From JANXMY01 sp964251675 (GTDB lineage Bacteria; Armatimonadota; Armatimonadia; Armatimonadales; Capsulimonadaceae): a DNA stretch of 64,000 bases. Shown in pieces: positions 43,487 to 51,848 of this stretch (the first letter of the stretch is position 1; the number at the start of each line of letters is the position of its first letter). Location of the stretch: assembly GCA_964251675.1 (NCBI GenBank), contig CAXUKS010000003.1, positions 1 to 64,000 on the forward strand, given 5' to 3'. A model generated the notes under the pieces. It made no database searches. It worked only from the letters and a program-made list of their open reading frames with translations, and was not told the DNA's origin. Position numbers and translations under genes: made by a program.

Positions 43487-43750
43487 GTGGAATCACATAT
43501 CGACCCGGACTTCCGCAAGTGCTTCCTCGCCCTGCCAAAAGAAGTACGACGAACAGCGTATGCGGATTTTGTGTTATAGAAAGCCGATCCTTTTGCCAAT
43601 GGCCTTCACTTCAAGGTTGTGAACAAGCGCAAAAGCTTATGGTCGGTGCGAGCAGGCGCGGGCTACCGGGCACTGGGAATACGCGAGGGCAATGTGATGT
43701 ACTGGACTTGGATTGGCTCGCATTCAGACTATAATCATCTTCTGCCGTAA
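43487..43750 (+). pseudogene. RelE/ParE-like toxin inactivated by a stop codon
   Basis: From GTG 43487 the frame reads VESHIDPDFRKCFLALPKEV, a TAG at 43577-43579, then KADPFANGLHFKVVNKRK, LWSVRAGAGYRALGIREG, VMYWTWIGSHSDYNHLLP and a normal stop. The second half is a clear RelE-superfamily fold (R-A-G-A-G-Y-R-A-L and W-I-G-S-H-x-x-Y). Only one nonsense change is needed to explain loss; it could be a W or Q codon mutated to TAG. 87 residues in total if read through. Confidence 0.75.
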
Positions 43751-43781
43751 TGGTCTCTGAACAGATTAGGAAACCATGTAG

Positions 43782-44351
43782 ATGGATACACCGCCGCCTC
43801 AAGAGGTAGACCCTAAACTATTTGCGTTCTGGTTACGCTTCTGGCGTTGGACCGTTGCCTCTCTACAAATCGTTGGTGGCCTCTTCGGACTCTACGATGT
43901 GATGTTTGAGCCACTGCTTAGCCCTAGCCGCGTTTTCTTCCTGCTCACCTTCTTCCTCTTTGCGGCATCGGTCTGGGGCGGCATTCTGCTCGCGCTAAAC
44001 AGGCGAAGTGGCGTGATTGTCTCTCTCATAATTCAAACGCTGCAAGTTGTTCAGATTGCCACTGCGGGCCTTGTATACTCGTTCCTGTGCGGCTTTCATC
44101 TGGTGCTTGGTCTGAACATGGAAAATGGGCCGGAAGTCGGTTTCAATTTTTATTTTCCTGTCCGTTTCCTTATTTCCACGGATGCATCGTCTGCGGCGCA
44201 GGGAATTAGATATACCGGCGTGAATGTCGTAGCGGTTCTTGCTATTATATGTTTGCTGTACGTTCGTTCTTCGCACTCTCAGTCGCTCTTACCCACCTCG
44301 GAATCCAAACCGCCACTCGAAGACGCATGGCCGCCAGCACCAAAAACATAG
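43782..44351 (+). CDS. Four-span membrane protein
   Basis: 189 residues. Spans near 25-45, 55-75, 85-108 and 145-165; the tail is Ser/Pro-rich and cytoplasmic or exposed. No family recognised. Sits in the toxin-rich patch with no clear partner. Confidence 0.6.
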   Translation: MDTPPPQEVDPKLFAFWLRFWRWTVASLQIVGGLFGLYDVMFEPLLSPSRVFFLLTFFLFAASVWGGILLALNRRSGVIVSLIIQTLQVVQIATAGLVYSFLCGFHLVLGLNMENGPEVGFNFYFPVRFLISTDASSAAQGIRYTGVNVVAVLAIICLLYVRSSHSQSLLPTSESKPPLEDAWPPAPKT

Positions 44352-44412
44352 AGTTTAGTATAATGCTGGCTTTGGCCGCGCAAGGCAACTACAGTAGAAT
44401 ATCACCGATACT

Positions 44413-44718
44413 ATGTCTACACTCGATAAGCTTCTGATATTTGCAGTGCGTGGGCGCAAACCGGACCTCGTGCGAGAGCGCCTAGCGGCGGGGGCTGATC
44501 CTTCCTACTTCGGTAAAGAGGGGGCGGCTTTGTTCGCAGCAATTAGCAGCCAGCAAGTAGACATGATACATCTGCTCGTGGGGCACGGCGCGAATATCCA
44601 TTTGACCGATGAGCGCGGTTATGGGGCATTGGAGTATGCGCTACGCACCGGAGATCACGCCGTCATTGAGACGGTGCTTCAGTACGGAGCAAGTCTTAGG
44701 GCACATCGGAAGCACTAG
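44413..44718 (+). CDS. Small ankyrin-repeat protein
   Basis: 101 residues comprising about three ankyrin repeats: AVRGRKPDLVRERLAAGADP, AISSQQVDMIHLLVGHGANI and ALRTGDHAVIETVLQYGASL. Ankyrin repeats bind other proteins; the partner is unknown. It lies before the Nudix gene. Confidence 0.75.
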   Translation: MSTLDKLLIFAVRGRKPDLVRERLAAGADPSYFGKEGAALFAAISSQQVDMIHLLVGHGANIHLTDERGYGALEYALRTGDHAVIETVLQYGASLRAHRKH

Positions 44719-45207
44719 CACGAGGCGCTTGAACACCATTTTACCGGCTAACGGTATACATATTTTGCCAGCTTCACCGGAGTTTGACTCATGCCGAGAG
44801 CGCCCTTTCAGATACTTGTATTGCCATATCGCAGGATAGCCGATACGTTCGAGTTCGCGGTGTTCTCCCGGTCAGACTATGAATGCTGGCAGGGCGTCGC
44901 GGGAGGGGGCGAGGATGACGAGAGTCCGCTTGAGGCAGCGCGGCGCGAGGCATACGAGGAAGCGAGTATATCCCATCAGACAAGCTACCTCCCATTGCAG
45001 GCCACTTGCTCCGTCCCAGTCCACATCTTTACCGAGAGCGCCCTTTGGGACAGGGACACTTTTGTTATCCCCCAGCACAGCTTTGGAGTAGACTGTACGG
45101 GGCAGCAAATAGCCCTTTCTCACCAAATAGCGCGGGAAGCCCCTGGCTTTAGCCACGGGGAGGGATAGCGACTTGTCTTTCCGAAGACAAGATATTTGAG
45201 CATATCA

Positions 45208-45244
45208 TTGACATAAACTGTTACCTTATGGTATGCTAACCCTA
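45208..45244 (+). promoter_or_regulatory. tnpB promoter, leaderless
   Basis: TTGACA (45208-45213), 18-bp spacer, TATGCT (45232-45237). The hexamer ends seven bases before the tnpB ATG, so the mRNA should start on the start codon. Confidence 0.7.
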
Positions 45245-46356
45245 TGAAGCAGATGATAGCCGTCAAACTAGAGCCAACCGCAGAGCAAGCCGCGTCCCTG
45301 ATTGAGACGATGACGGCGTTTAACCGTGGCTGTGATTATGTGGCGGCGGTTGCTTTTGAGAAGCGGCAGGCCAACAAAATTGCCTTGCAACCCTTTGTCT
45401 ATGGCCCCCTCCGCGCTGACTTCGGCCTGTCGTCTCAAATGGCGATACGGTGCATCGCAAAAACCGTGGAAGCCTACAAGCGGGACAAAAACATTCAGCC
45501 GAAGTTTGACCCGCTGGGCGCGATTGTGCTTGACGATAGGCTCATGTCTTTCAAGGGCCTCTCTCATGTGTCGCTTTTGACACTGAAAGGGCGCGTTCTC
45601 GTTCCTATGCGCTTCGGGGCGTATCAAGCCGCCCGAATTGACCGTGCCAAAGGGCAGGCAGACCTTGTGTTTCGCGGGGGCGTATTCTACCTGCACCTGA
45701 CAATAGACCTGCCCACCCCGCCTCCGATTGACCCCGTAGGCGGCATTCTCGGAGTTGACCTCGGCATAACCGAGATAGCTTCGGACAGTGAGGGCAACCA
45801 GTATTCGGGTGCGGCTGTAAAAGCCGTTCGTCGCCGCGTTCGGGAGCATCGCCGCCAACTCCAAAAGAAAAACTCTCGTTCTGCCTACAAGCGGCTCCAA
45901 AAGACGCGCCGCCGTCAATCTCGGTTTGTGAAAAATACTAACCACGTTATCTCAAAAGCACTCGTTGGACGCGCACTTTCTCAGGCAAAGGCAATCGCAA
46001 TTGAAGACCTTCAGGGTATCAGAGAGCGAGCCTCGGTTCTGTCAAGAGAAGTGCGCTGGTTGATGGGCAACTGGGCTTTCGACCAGTTGCGCCAATTCCT
46101 CGGCTACAAATGCGAAGCCGCAGGCATACCCTTGATTTTCGTTGATCCTCGCAATACTTCCCGCACTTGTTCAGAGTGCGGACACTGCGATAAGGCCAAC
46201 CGAAAAAGCCAGTCCAAGTTTGAGTGTCTACAATGTGGCTTCTGTGCCAATGCTGATAAGAATGCTGCGGCAAACATAGCCCGCAAAGGTGCAGAAGCAC
46301 GGGCTGAAAAGTCAATCAGCCTAATGTTCCGCCCAATAGAAACTGCTATCGGGTGA
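45244..46356 (+). CDS. tnpB: TnpB RNA-guided nuclease
   Basis: 370 residues. RuvC-like acidic residues are all present: D in GVDLGITEIA near 175, E in AIAIEDLQGIRE near 250, and D in NADKNAAANIA near 335. A zinc ribbon has TCSECGHC and CLQCGFC. TnpB proteins use an RNA from the right end of their element to cut matching DNA beside the target motif, helping the element persist. No inactivating change is visible, so it may be functional. Confidence 0.93.
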   Translation: MKQMIAVKLEPTAEQAASLIETMTAFNRGCDYVAAVAFEKRQANKIALQPFVYGPLRADFGLSSQMAIRCIAKTVEAYKRDKNIQPKFDPLGAIVLDDRLMSFKGLSHVSLLTLKGRVLVPMRFGAYQAARIDRAKGQADLVFRGGVFYLHLTIDLPTPPPIDPVGGILGVDLGITEIASDSEGNQYSGAAVKAVRRRVREHRRQLQKKNSRSAYKRLQKTRRRQSRFVKNTNHVISKALVGRALSQAKAIAIEDLQGIRERASVLSREVRWLMGNWAFDQLRQFLGYKCEAAGIPLIFVDPRNTSRTCSECGHCDKANRKSQSKFECLQCGFCANADKNAAANIARKGAEARAEKSISLMFRPIETAIG

Positions 46357-46413
46357 GGGACAAGCCCCGCCATTTATGGCTGGGGTAATTGACGAGCATA
46401 CAGAGTTGCAATG
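46200..46413 (+). ncRNA. Predicted omega-RNA and guide
   Basis: In characterised TnpB systems the guide RNA is read from the 3' end of tnpB through the right end and takes its guide from the flanking DNA. Here that is the scaffold up to 46393, with guide near 46394-46413. The 5' limit is a guess; only the right-end hairpin is visible. The guide would match the uninterrupted Nudix allele. Confidence 0.45.
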
Positions 46414-46630
46414 GCTTAGCTATGCCGAGGCATACGAGCGGCTGACATATGATAGCAACAAGACGGCCCTTTGGGAACTAAACCAGAGGATCAGGGGCTT
46501 GGGGCCACGAGATGTAGCGGTATAACAAAGACTGTGCATGACGCCACAGGTTCAGCACGGCGCAAGTTTTTTGTGTAAATTGAAAGCATGATTAGATAAA
46601 AGAGCCTCTTTTTACGGACAAAGATTTGTG

Positions 46631-47158
46631 CTATCTGTTGCTTTGGCCCTCGTATCCTATCCACTCTAACGGCTTCCCAGTGTATCGTATCAGTATTGAG
46701 GAGACGCAGCCCATATGATATGTGATATGGCGTGTCTGACTGAGAATTTGGTCCATCAGTGTGTATTTACCGCCGTTGATTTCGGCTGTTTTAAGAAGCG
46801 TATTATTATTGGATGTTGCCAACAAATGGCGGCAGCGCCCTACAACAGCTTGAAGATACTCAATCAACTGAGCGCGATTTACAGCCGGTTCTGACTCGGC
46901 AATGAAAGCTACAGCAGTTATTTCGATAAAGGAAGGTGGCTGAAAAGGCTCACCGGGCAGTCGTATCCATTTATCCAGATAATAAACTGTATGAAGAAGG
47001 TGTTGCCAGATAGGCGGATTGTCTTCAGATCGCGCCCATACATCATTTGGGCATTGCTCTGTCGCTGAAATCAGCATAAGCAGAGGAGGTTCGATGTGAT
47101 GCATCAGCACCAGATTCAGGTCAGTTGATGATAAAGATGGTTCATTTTGTTTGAGCAT
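46631..47158 (-). CDS. DinB-like protein
   Basis: 175 residues. WQHLLHTVYYLDKWI and QTRHITYHMGCVSSIL supply the three DinB-type histidines in a four-helix bundle. Start is the ATG at 47158. Function unknown; metal-dependent transferase is the family's usual type. The 105 bases between the Nudix 3' fragment and this gene hold nothing recognised. Confidence 0.7.
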   Translation of the reverse strand: MLKQNEPSLSSTDLNLVLMHHIEPPLLMLISATEQCPNDVWARSEDNPPIWQHLLHTVYYLDKWIRLPGEPFQPPSFIEITAVAFIAESEPAVNRAQLIEYLQAVVGRCRHLLATSNNNTLLKTAEINGGKYTLMDQILSQTRHITYHMGCVSSILIRYTGKPLEWIGYEGQSNR

Positions 47159-47289
47159 TTTTTCTCCTTACATGACGATTGTAGCATATTTGCTATTGTG
47201 AAAATTATCGAGTAAGCGCCAACTATTGAGTAAGCACATGGCATCCGCGAATGACTTATCTCATCCCGTTAGGACAATGCCTGACCGGG

Positions 47290-47302
47290 TACAATATGGG
47301 CA
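47290..47302 (+). promoter_or_regulatory. -10 box of predicted leaderless polymerase mRNA
   Basis: TACAAT (47290-47295) ends seven bases before the ATG at 47302. No convincing -35 at 17 bp. Confidence 0.5.
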
Positions 47303-49473
47303 TGAGTGAGGAACGTTTGGACGAGGTGCTGTTTGGGGCGGAGCCGACCGAGCGGATTGTGGCGGTGGAAACCGGCGACCGGGAGGCGACGCTGTTTGTG
47401 CGGGAGGGCGAGGCGACGGTGCGGCGCACCGTGCCGTTTGTGCCCTGGCTGGCGACGGACAAGGAGCGGCATTTTGCCGGGGCGGAGACGACCCAGCTCG
47501 AAGGCGAGGGGTACAACTGGCTGATCCAGTTCCCGGCGGGCTGGCGGGCGTATCAGGACGCCAAGCGGACGCTCAGAGACGACCACGCGGGCGTGTGTCA
47601 GTATGGCAGCGCCATCAAGCAGTTTTTAGTCGCGTCGGGGCACACGCTGTTCAAGGGCATGGCCTTTGAAGACCTGCGGCGGATGCAGATAGACATTGAG
47701 ACGACGTCGCTGGACCCGCACCTGCCTGAAGCGCGGATTTTTATGATCAGCGTCTCGGACAACCGGGGGCTGTCGGACGTGCTGATGGGCGAGGAAGCGG
47801 ACACGCTGCGGCAGCTCCTGGAGCTGGTCGCGGGGCGCGACCCGGACGTGATTGAAGGGCACAACTTTTACTCGTTTGACCTGCCCTACCTGCTGGCTCG
47901 GTACGAGGCGCACGGGATACTGCCAACATTCGGGCGCGAGGGGAAAACGGCGGTGATGGGGACGCCTCGCAACTGCGCGATTGGAACCAACTCCCGGCAG
48001 TTCACGCCGATTTACTTGAACGGGCGGCATATTTTAGACACGCTGTTTCAGGTGCAGCGATTCGACTGGTCACGCGGGCAGGTGTCGTCGTATGGCCTCA
48101 AAGAGTGCGCCCAGACCTATGGCATCGCGCCGCCCGACCGGGTGTATTTGGACCGGCGCGAGATCGTGGAGATTTTCGAGACCGACCCGGAGCGGGTCCG
48201 CACCTATGCCGCGCAGGACGCCCAGGAGACAGCGGCGCTGGCGGCTTTGGTGGCCCCCACCGAGTTCTACCAGACGCAAATGGTCCCCGATTCGTATCAG
48301 AACGTTGCCGTCACCGGCAGCGGCGAGAAGATCAACGCCATTCTGCTGCGCGAATATCTGCGCCGGGGCCGCGCCGTGGCCCGGCAGAAGGCCCCGCAGC
48401 CGTACCCCGGCGGCTACACCGAGGTGCGTGTCACCGGCGTGGTCAAGCCGATTGTCAAGGCCGACGTCGAAAGCCTGTATCCGAGCCTGATGCTCACGCA
48501 GAAGATCGCCCCCGCCGCCGACACCCTGCATATCTTTTTGCCCCTGCTGTCGGATTTGACCGGGCGGCGGCTGGAAGCCAAAGGGCGACTCAAAGACACG
48601 CCCAAGAACACCCGCGAGTATGCGTACTGGGACGGCCTGCAAAACTCGTTCAAGACGCTGATTAACTCGTTCTACGGCTACATCGGCGGCCCGTTCTACT
48701 TCAACGACTACGCCGCCGCTCGGCAGGTCACCGAAGCCGGGCAAGCCATCGTCAAACAAATCGCCTCCGAGCTGGAAGCCCAGGGCGCACGGGTGGTGGA
48801 GATTGACACCGACGGCGTCTATTTCCAGCCGCCTTCTGAAGTCAAAACCGAGGCGGATGAACTGGCCTACGTGGAGAAAATCGGGGCGTCGCTGCCGCCC
48901 GGCATCCGGCTGGCCCACGATGGCTCGTATCAATCCATGCTGTCGCTGAAGATGAAGAACTACGTGCTGGTGGAGCCGAACGGGCACAAAATCTTCAAAG
49001 GCTCCTCGCTTCGCTCCCGCGCCGATGAGCGGTACGGGCGCACATTCCTGACCGACGCCGTGGACCTGCTGCTTGACGAAGCCCCCGACAAATTAGCCCA
49101 TTTGTACAGTGACCTATTAGAGAAAATCGAAGCGGGCGCGATGCCGATTGATCTCATTGCCAAGCGCGAGCGGGTCACCGAAAAGCTGCTGTCGTCGGAT
49201 ATGCGGAAACGCGCCGCCGACGCCATCAAAGGCGCAGGCATCAAGCAGGGCGAGTTCGTGGCGCTCTATCAGAAAAGCGACAAGACGCTGGGCCTGGTGC
49301 AGAACTACGCCCACGATGAGGACACGGACTACTACGCCCAGAAGCTCTACAAGTTCGCTGGCCGCCTCAAAGAAGCCGTCGGCGACGAACAGTTTGACCG
49401 CCTGTTCCCCAAGCCCGTCCCCGCCGCCAAGCGGCCCGACCCGTCGCAGATGACCATGGATTTGTTCGGGTGA
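47302..49473 (+). CDS. B-family DNA polymerase
   Basis: 723 residues from ATG 47302 (MSEERLDEV); in-frame ATGs at 47251 and 47296 are alternatives. Exonuclease motifs: DIETTSLD (Exo I), GHNFYSFDLPYL (Exo II) and YAAQDAQET (Exo III). Polymerase motifs: ADVESLYPSLML, NSFKTLINSFYGYIG and EIDTDGVYF. All catalytic acids are present, so proofreading and synthesis should both work. Shorter than Pol II (~780) and lacking an obvious uracil-sensing N terminus. Followed by a coupled gene. Confidence 0.92.
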   Translation: MSEERLDEVLFGAEPTERIVAVETGDREATLFVREGEATVRRTVPFVPWLATDKERHFAGAETTQLEGEGYNWLIQFPAGWRAYQDAKRTLRDDHAGVCQYGSAIKQFLVASGHTLFKGMAFEDLRRMQIDIETTSLDPHLPEARIFMISVSDNRGLSDVLMGEEADTLRQLLELVAGRDPDVIEGHNFYSFDLPYLLARYEAHGILPTFGREGKTAVMGTPRNCAIGTNSRQFTPIYLNGRHILDTLFQVQRFDWSRGQVSSYGLKECAQTYGIAPPDRVYLDRREIVEIFETDPERVRTYAAQDAQETAALAALVAPTEFYQTQMVPDSYQNVAVTGSGEKINAILLREYLRRGRAVARQKAPQPYPGGYTEVRVTGVVKPIVKADVESLYPSLMLTQKIAPAADTLHIFLPLLSDLTGRRLEAKGRLKDTPKNTREYAYWDGLQNSFKTLINSFYGYIGGPFYFNDYAAARQVTEAGQAIVKQIASELEAQGARVVEIDTDGVYFQPPSEVKTEADELAYVEKIGASLPPGIRLAHDGSYQSMLSLKMKNYVLVEPNGHKIFKGSSLRSRADERYGRTFLTDAVDLLLDEAPDKLAHLYSDLLEKIEAGAMPIDLIAKRERVTEKLLSSDMRKRAADAIKGAGIKQGEFVALYQKSDKTLGLVQNYAHDEDTDYYAQKLYKFAGRLKEAVGDEQFDRLFPKPVPAAKRPDPSQMTMDLFG

Positions 49474-50234
49474 ACTTCCTCGCCCACTCTCTCATCGCCC
49501 GGCGTCTCTGGTCCCCGCCGCCCGCCGAATTGCCCGCCTATGTGGTCGGGTCGGCCCTGCCGGACTTGGTTGGGCTGGCCGCGCCGCGTGTGCATCTGCG
49601 GGACAGGAAAGGCCCCCTAGTCCCCAATACTGGGGGAATCAGAGATTTAGGGGGAAGCTCCTCCTGTCCTAATCTGGCTCCCCCAGTATTGGGGGCGGGG
49701 GGGGCCGTCAGCGCGGGCGTCCGGGCGCATCTGGCAACGGATGCGGCGTTCCACAAAACCGCCGCGTTCGCCGAGGCGCAGGCGGAAGTCGGGGCGCTGC
49801 TGGATAGCGCGGGCTTTACAGGCATCCGGGTTCGCCGGTTCTTTGTCGCGCACGTTCTGACCGAGCTGGCGCTGGATGCCGTATTGCTCAGAGCAGACCC
49901 GACGCTTGGCGAGCAGTTTTACGCGGCGTTCGCCTCGGCGGACTTTGACGCCGTGACCCACTGGGCGGAAGGCGAGACGGGCAGACCGCTTACCCATCTG
50001 CCCGATGTGCTGGCCCGGTTTGCCGCCTCGCGCTACCTGCTGTCGTATGCCGCCGACGAGGGCGTGGCGACGGGGCTGTCCCGGACGTGCCTGCGGGCGC
50101 GGCAGGACTCGTTTGAGGGCGACAACTTCACACGGCTGGTTCCGGTGGTGGAACGGTCGGTGCAGATAATCGCGGCGCGGGCAGAAGGGTTGCTTTCGGA
50201 GACCTACCACCTTGCTTCGCGGGGTCCTTCCTAA
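49470..50234 (+). CDS. AcpH-like hydrolase with a 32-residue repeat-encoded insert
   Basis: 254 residues; start GTG overlaps the polymerase stop (GTGA). N terminus MNFLAHSLIARRLW and a later GVRAHLATDAAFHKT resemble acyl-carrier-protein phosphodiesterases of the HD type, though weakly. Residues 48-79 (GPLVPNTGGIRDLGG to VLGAGGA) are encoded exactly by 96 bp of palindromic element copy 5, inserted in frame. Outside the insert the protein reads continuously. Enzyme function is uncertain. Confidence 0.65.
   Translation: MNFLAHSLIARRLWSPPPAELPAYVVGSALPDLVGLAAPRVHLRDRKGPLVPNTGGIRDLGGSSSCPNLAPPVLGAGGAVSAGVRAHLATDAAFHKTAAFAEAQAEVGALLDSAGFTGIRVRRFFVAHVLTELALDAVLLRADPTLGEQFYAAFASADFDAVTHWAEGETGRPLTHLPDVLARFAASRYLLSYAADEGVATGLSRTCLRARQDSFEGDNFTRLVPVVERSVQIIAARAEGLLSETYHLASRGPS
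49611..49706. repeat. Palindromic element copy 5, in frame inside a gene
   Basis: Arms GGCCCCCTAGTCCCC-AATACT-GGGGG-AATCAG and CTGGCTCCCCC-AGTATT-GGGGGCGGGGGGGGCC. 96 bp, a multiple of three, with no stop in the gene's frame. Its core allele (AATACT/AGTATT) is unique in the window. Confidence 0.88.
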
Positions 50235-50257
50235 AGGAAGGATTAGGACAGCACGGC

Positions 50258-50313
50258 GTAGGGGCGCGATTTATCGCGCCCGTTTTCTTAACCCTCCCCT
50301 AACAGGGGAGGGT
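50258..50313. repeat. Two short palindromes
   Basis: GTAGGGGCGCGATTTATCGC,GCCC (50258-50281) and ACCCTCCCCTAACAGGGGAG,GGT (50291-50313), followed by GGCAGGCTTGCCTGCC. The first recurs inside the element at 51641, the second inside the arms at 32764. Confidence 0.8.
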
Positions 50314-50388
50314 GGCAGGCTTGCCTGCCGGGAGGGGTTCCAAAAACTGTGCAGGAATATCAACGACGTTTGGCGAAAGCCGCCTATT

Positions 50389-50652
50389 ATGGCAACCACA
50401 CCTGAAGCAACATCCACAATCACCCACGCCGAACGGCGCTACCGTATTCATTTTCCGCTCGACCGGCTGAACGCCCCCATCGTCACGCAATTGGTGCGCG
50501 ACTACGACCTGTCCCCCAACCTGCTCCGCGCTGATGTGGACGCCAAAAACGGCGGCTGGCTGGTGCTGGGTCTTTCCGGCGACGATGCCCGCCTGCAAAC
50601 CGCGCTGGACTGGCTGAAATCACAGGGCCTGGAAGTAACGGAAGAAGCCTAG
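50389..50652 (+). CDS. NIL-domain protein
   Basis: 87 residues from ATG 50389 (MATTPEATSTITHAERRY). The core YRIHFPLDRLNAPIVTQLVRDYDLSPNLLRADV with GGWLVLGLSG fits the NIL fold, known as a substrate-binding or regulatory appendage of methionine transporters and as a standalone protein near ferredoxins. Upstream codons lie in repeat DNA. Confidence 0.8.
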   Translation: MATTPEATSTITHAERRYRIHFPLDRLNAPIVTQLVRDYDLSPNLLRADVDAKNGGWLVLGLSGDDARLQTALDWLKSQGLEVTEEA

Positions 50653-50686
50653 CCCGTTCACACTCAAACGCAAAGGAATAAATCCA

Positions 50687-51640
50687 ATGACAGACACGAT
50701 TAAAACAGCAATTATCGGCGTCGGCGGCATGGCACAGGGCCATGTCAAGCGCATGGCGGAGCTGCCGGAAGTTTCGCTGGCGGCGCTGGTGGACATCAGC
50801 GACAAGAGTTTAGAGCGCACGCGGGAGCGGCACGGCGAAGCCGTGGCCGATCTGCCGACGTTTCACGACTACAAAGAAATGCTGGCGGAAGTCAAGCCCG
50901 ATGCCGTGGTGATTGTCACGCCGCACACCCTGCACTTCCCGATGGCGATGGACAGCCTGGAGGCCGGGGCGCACGTTCTTTTAGAGAAGCCGATGGTCAA
51001 CAAAGTCAGCGAGGCGCACGCGCTGATCAAAAAGATTGACGAGACCAAAAAAGTCGTCGCGCTGGGCTATCAGCGGCATTCCATGCCGCACTTCCGGTAT
51101 ATCAAAGAGAAAATCGCTTCGGGCGAGTTCGGCGACGTGCAGTTTATCAATGCCTTGCAGCAGCAGGGCTGGGCCAAAGGGCAGGTCGGACAATGGCGGC
51201 AGGACCCGGCGCTGTCCGGCGGCGGGCAGATCAATGACAGCGGCTCGCATCTCTTAGACATTGTGCTGTGGACCACGGGGCTGGCCCCCGCCAATGTCGC
51301 GGCGTTTATGGACAACCGGGGCACCCCGGTCGACATCAACAGCGCCCTGACCATTCAGTTCACGAGCGGCGCACAGGGGACGATCTCGGTGGTCGGCGAC
51401 GCGGCGGGCTGGTACGAGGACATCACGATCTGGTGCGACAACGGCTCGTTTTATGTCCGCAACGACGGCTCGTTTCAAGTGCAGGGCACGGACGGCAAGA
51501 TGTTCACCCCGGATACCTCGCAGATGCCGGAAGGCTCGGATGTGGACACNNNNNNNNNNCTGCGCACCATCGAGCTGACCGAAGCCGCCTGGGAGTCGGG
51601 CCGTGCGGGCGGCAAGTTGACGCCAGTGAAGCGGTCGTAG
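50687..51640 (+). CDS. Gfo/Idh/MocA oxidoreductase, interrupted by an assembly gap
   Basis: About 317 residues as assembled. N-terminal Rossmann fold AIIGVGGMAQGHVKRM; the EKPM motif LLEKPMVNKVSEAH; and the substrate-side GGGQINDSGSHLLDIVLW. Typical NAD(P)-dependent sugar or inositol dehydrogenase. Ten Ns at 51550-51559 lie before the last ~26 residues, and the usual segment there looks missing, so the true length is probably ~340 residues. Confidence 0.88.
   Translation: MTDTIKTAIIGVGGMAQGHVKRMAELPEVSLAALVDISDKSLERTRERHGEAVADLPTFHDYKEMLAEVKPDAVVIVTPHTLHFPMAMDSLEAGAHVLLEKPMVNKVSEAHALIKKIDETKKVVALGYQRHSMPHFRYIKEKIASGEFGDVQFINALQQQGWAKGQVGQWRQDPALSGGGQINDSGSHLLDIVLWTTGLAPANVAAFMDNRGTPVDINSALTIQFTSGAQGTISVVGDAAGWYEDITIWCDNGSFYVRNDGSFQVQGTDGKMFTPDTSQMPEGSDVDXXXXLRTIELTEAAWESGRAGGKLTPVKRS
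51550..51559. other. Assembly gap (ten Ns)
   Basis: A run of exactly ten Ns inside the MocA gene, the common scaffolder placeholder; its real length is unknown. Confidence 0.98.
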
Positions 51641-51767
51641 GACCTCCCCCGGCCCCTCCTTCAAAGGGGAGTCAGAAGTTAGCAGTAGGGGCGCGATTTA
51701 TCGCGCCCTTCTTCTCCGCTCCGGCTCTTTATCTGACTCCCCTTTGAAGGAGGGCCGGGGGAGGTTC
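51641..51767. repeat. Post-stop inverted repeat, second type, with nested palindrome
   Basis: Arms GACCTCCCCCGGCCCCTCC,TTCAAAGGGGAGTCAGA and TCTGACTCCCCTTTGAAGG,AGGGCCGGGGGAGGTTC. Starts on the base after the MocA stop. The loop contains GTAGGGGCGCGATTTATCGC (51685-51708). Same architecture as the six-copy family (GC-rich outer stem, core, GTCAGA inner flank) but different sequence. Confidence 0.85.
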
Positions 51768-51848
51768 CGGGAACGCCTGCCGCCCCAATCCCGGTAACAT
51801 CACTGAACCGCCCCATAAGTCACCGTCCCGGAAAGGACACCCGCCTCG

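Larger units (their letters stand above)
45124..46393 (+). mobile_element. TnpB-only IS605/IS1341-family insertion
   Basis: 1270 bp. The left subterminal hairpin is CCCC-TGGC-TTTA-GCCA-CGGGG (45140-45160) and the right one CCCC-GCCA-TTTA-TGGC-TGGGG (46365-46385). The right end is TTGAC at 46389-46393, like the right cleavage motif I recall for ISDra2-type elements. There is no target duplication, as expected for this family. It carries tnpB and no tnpA, so it must be moved by a tnpA elsewhere. Boundaries come from the reading frame of the interrupted gene. Confidence 0.85.
44791..46525 (+). pseudogene. Nudix hydrolase gene split by an IS605-family element
   Basis: The 5' part (44791-45123, 111 codons) contains the Nudix box GGGEDDESPLEAARREAYEEA, the metal-binding signature of nucleoside-diphosphate-linked hydrolases. 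Its last codons read IALSH. The 3' part (46394-46525, 43 codons) reads EHTELQWLSYAEAYERL and ends DVAV. Joined, this gives a 154-residue protein with the common LSHEHTE..W join; nothing is missing or added. In the present DNA the 5' part reads on into the element and ends after FSHGEG. Confidence 0.85.

Noticed and set aside
50212..50388. 59-codon extension of the NIL-domain protein
   Set aside because: Encoded by two palindromes (residues NPPLTGEGG and similar), not by conserved sequence.
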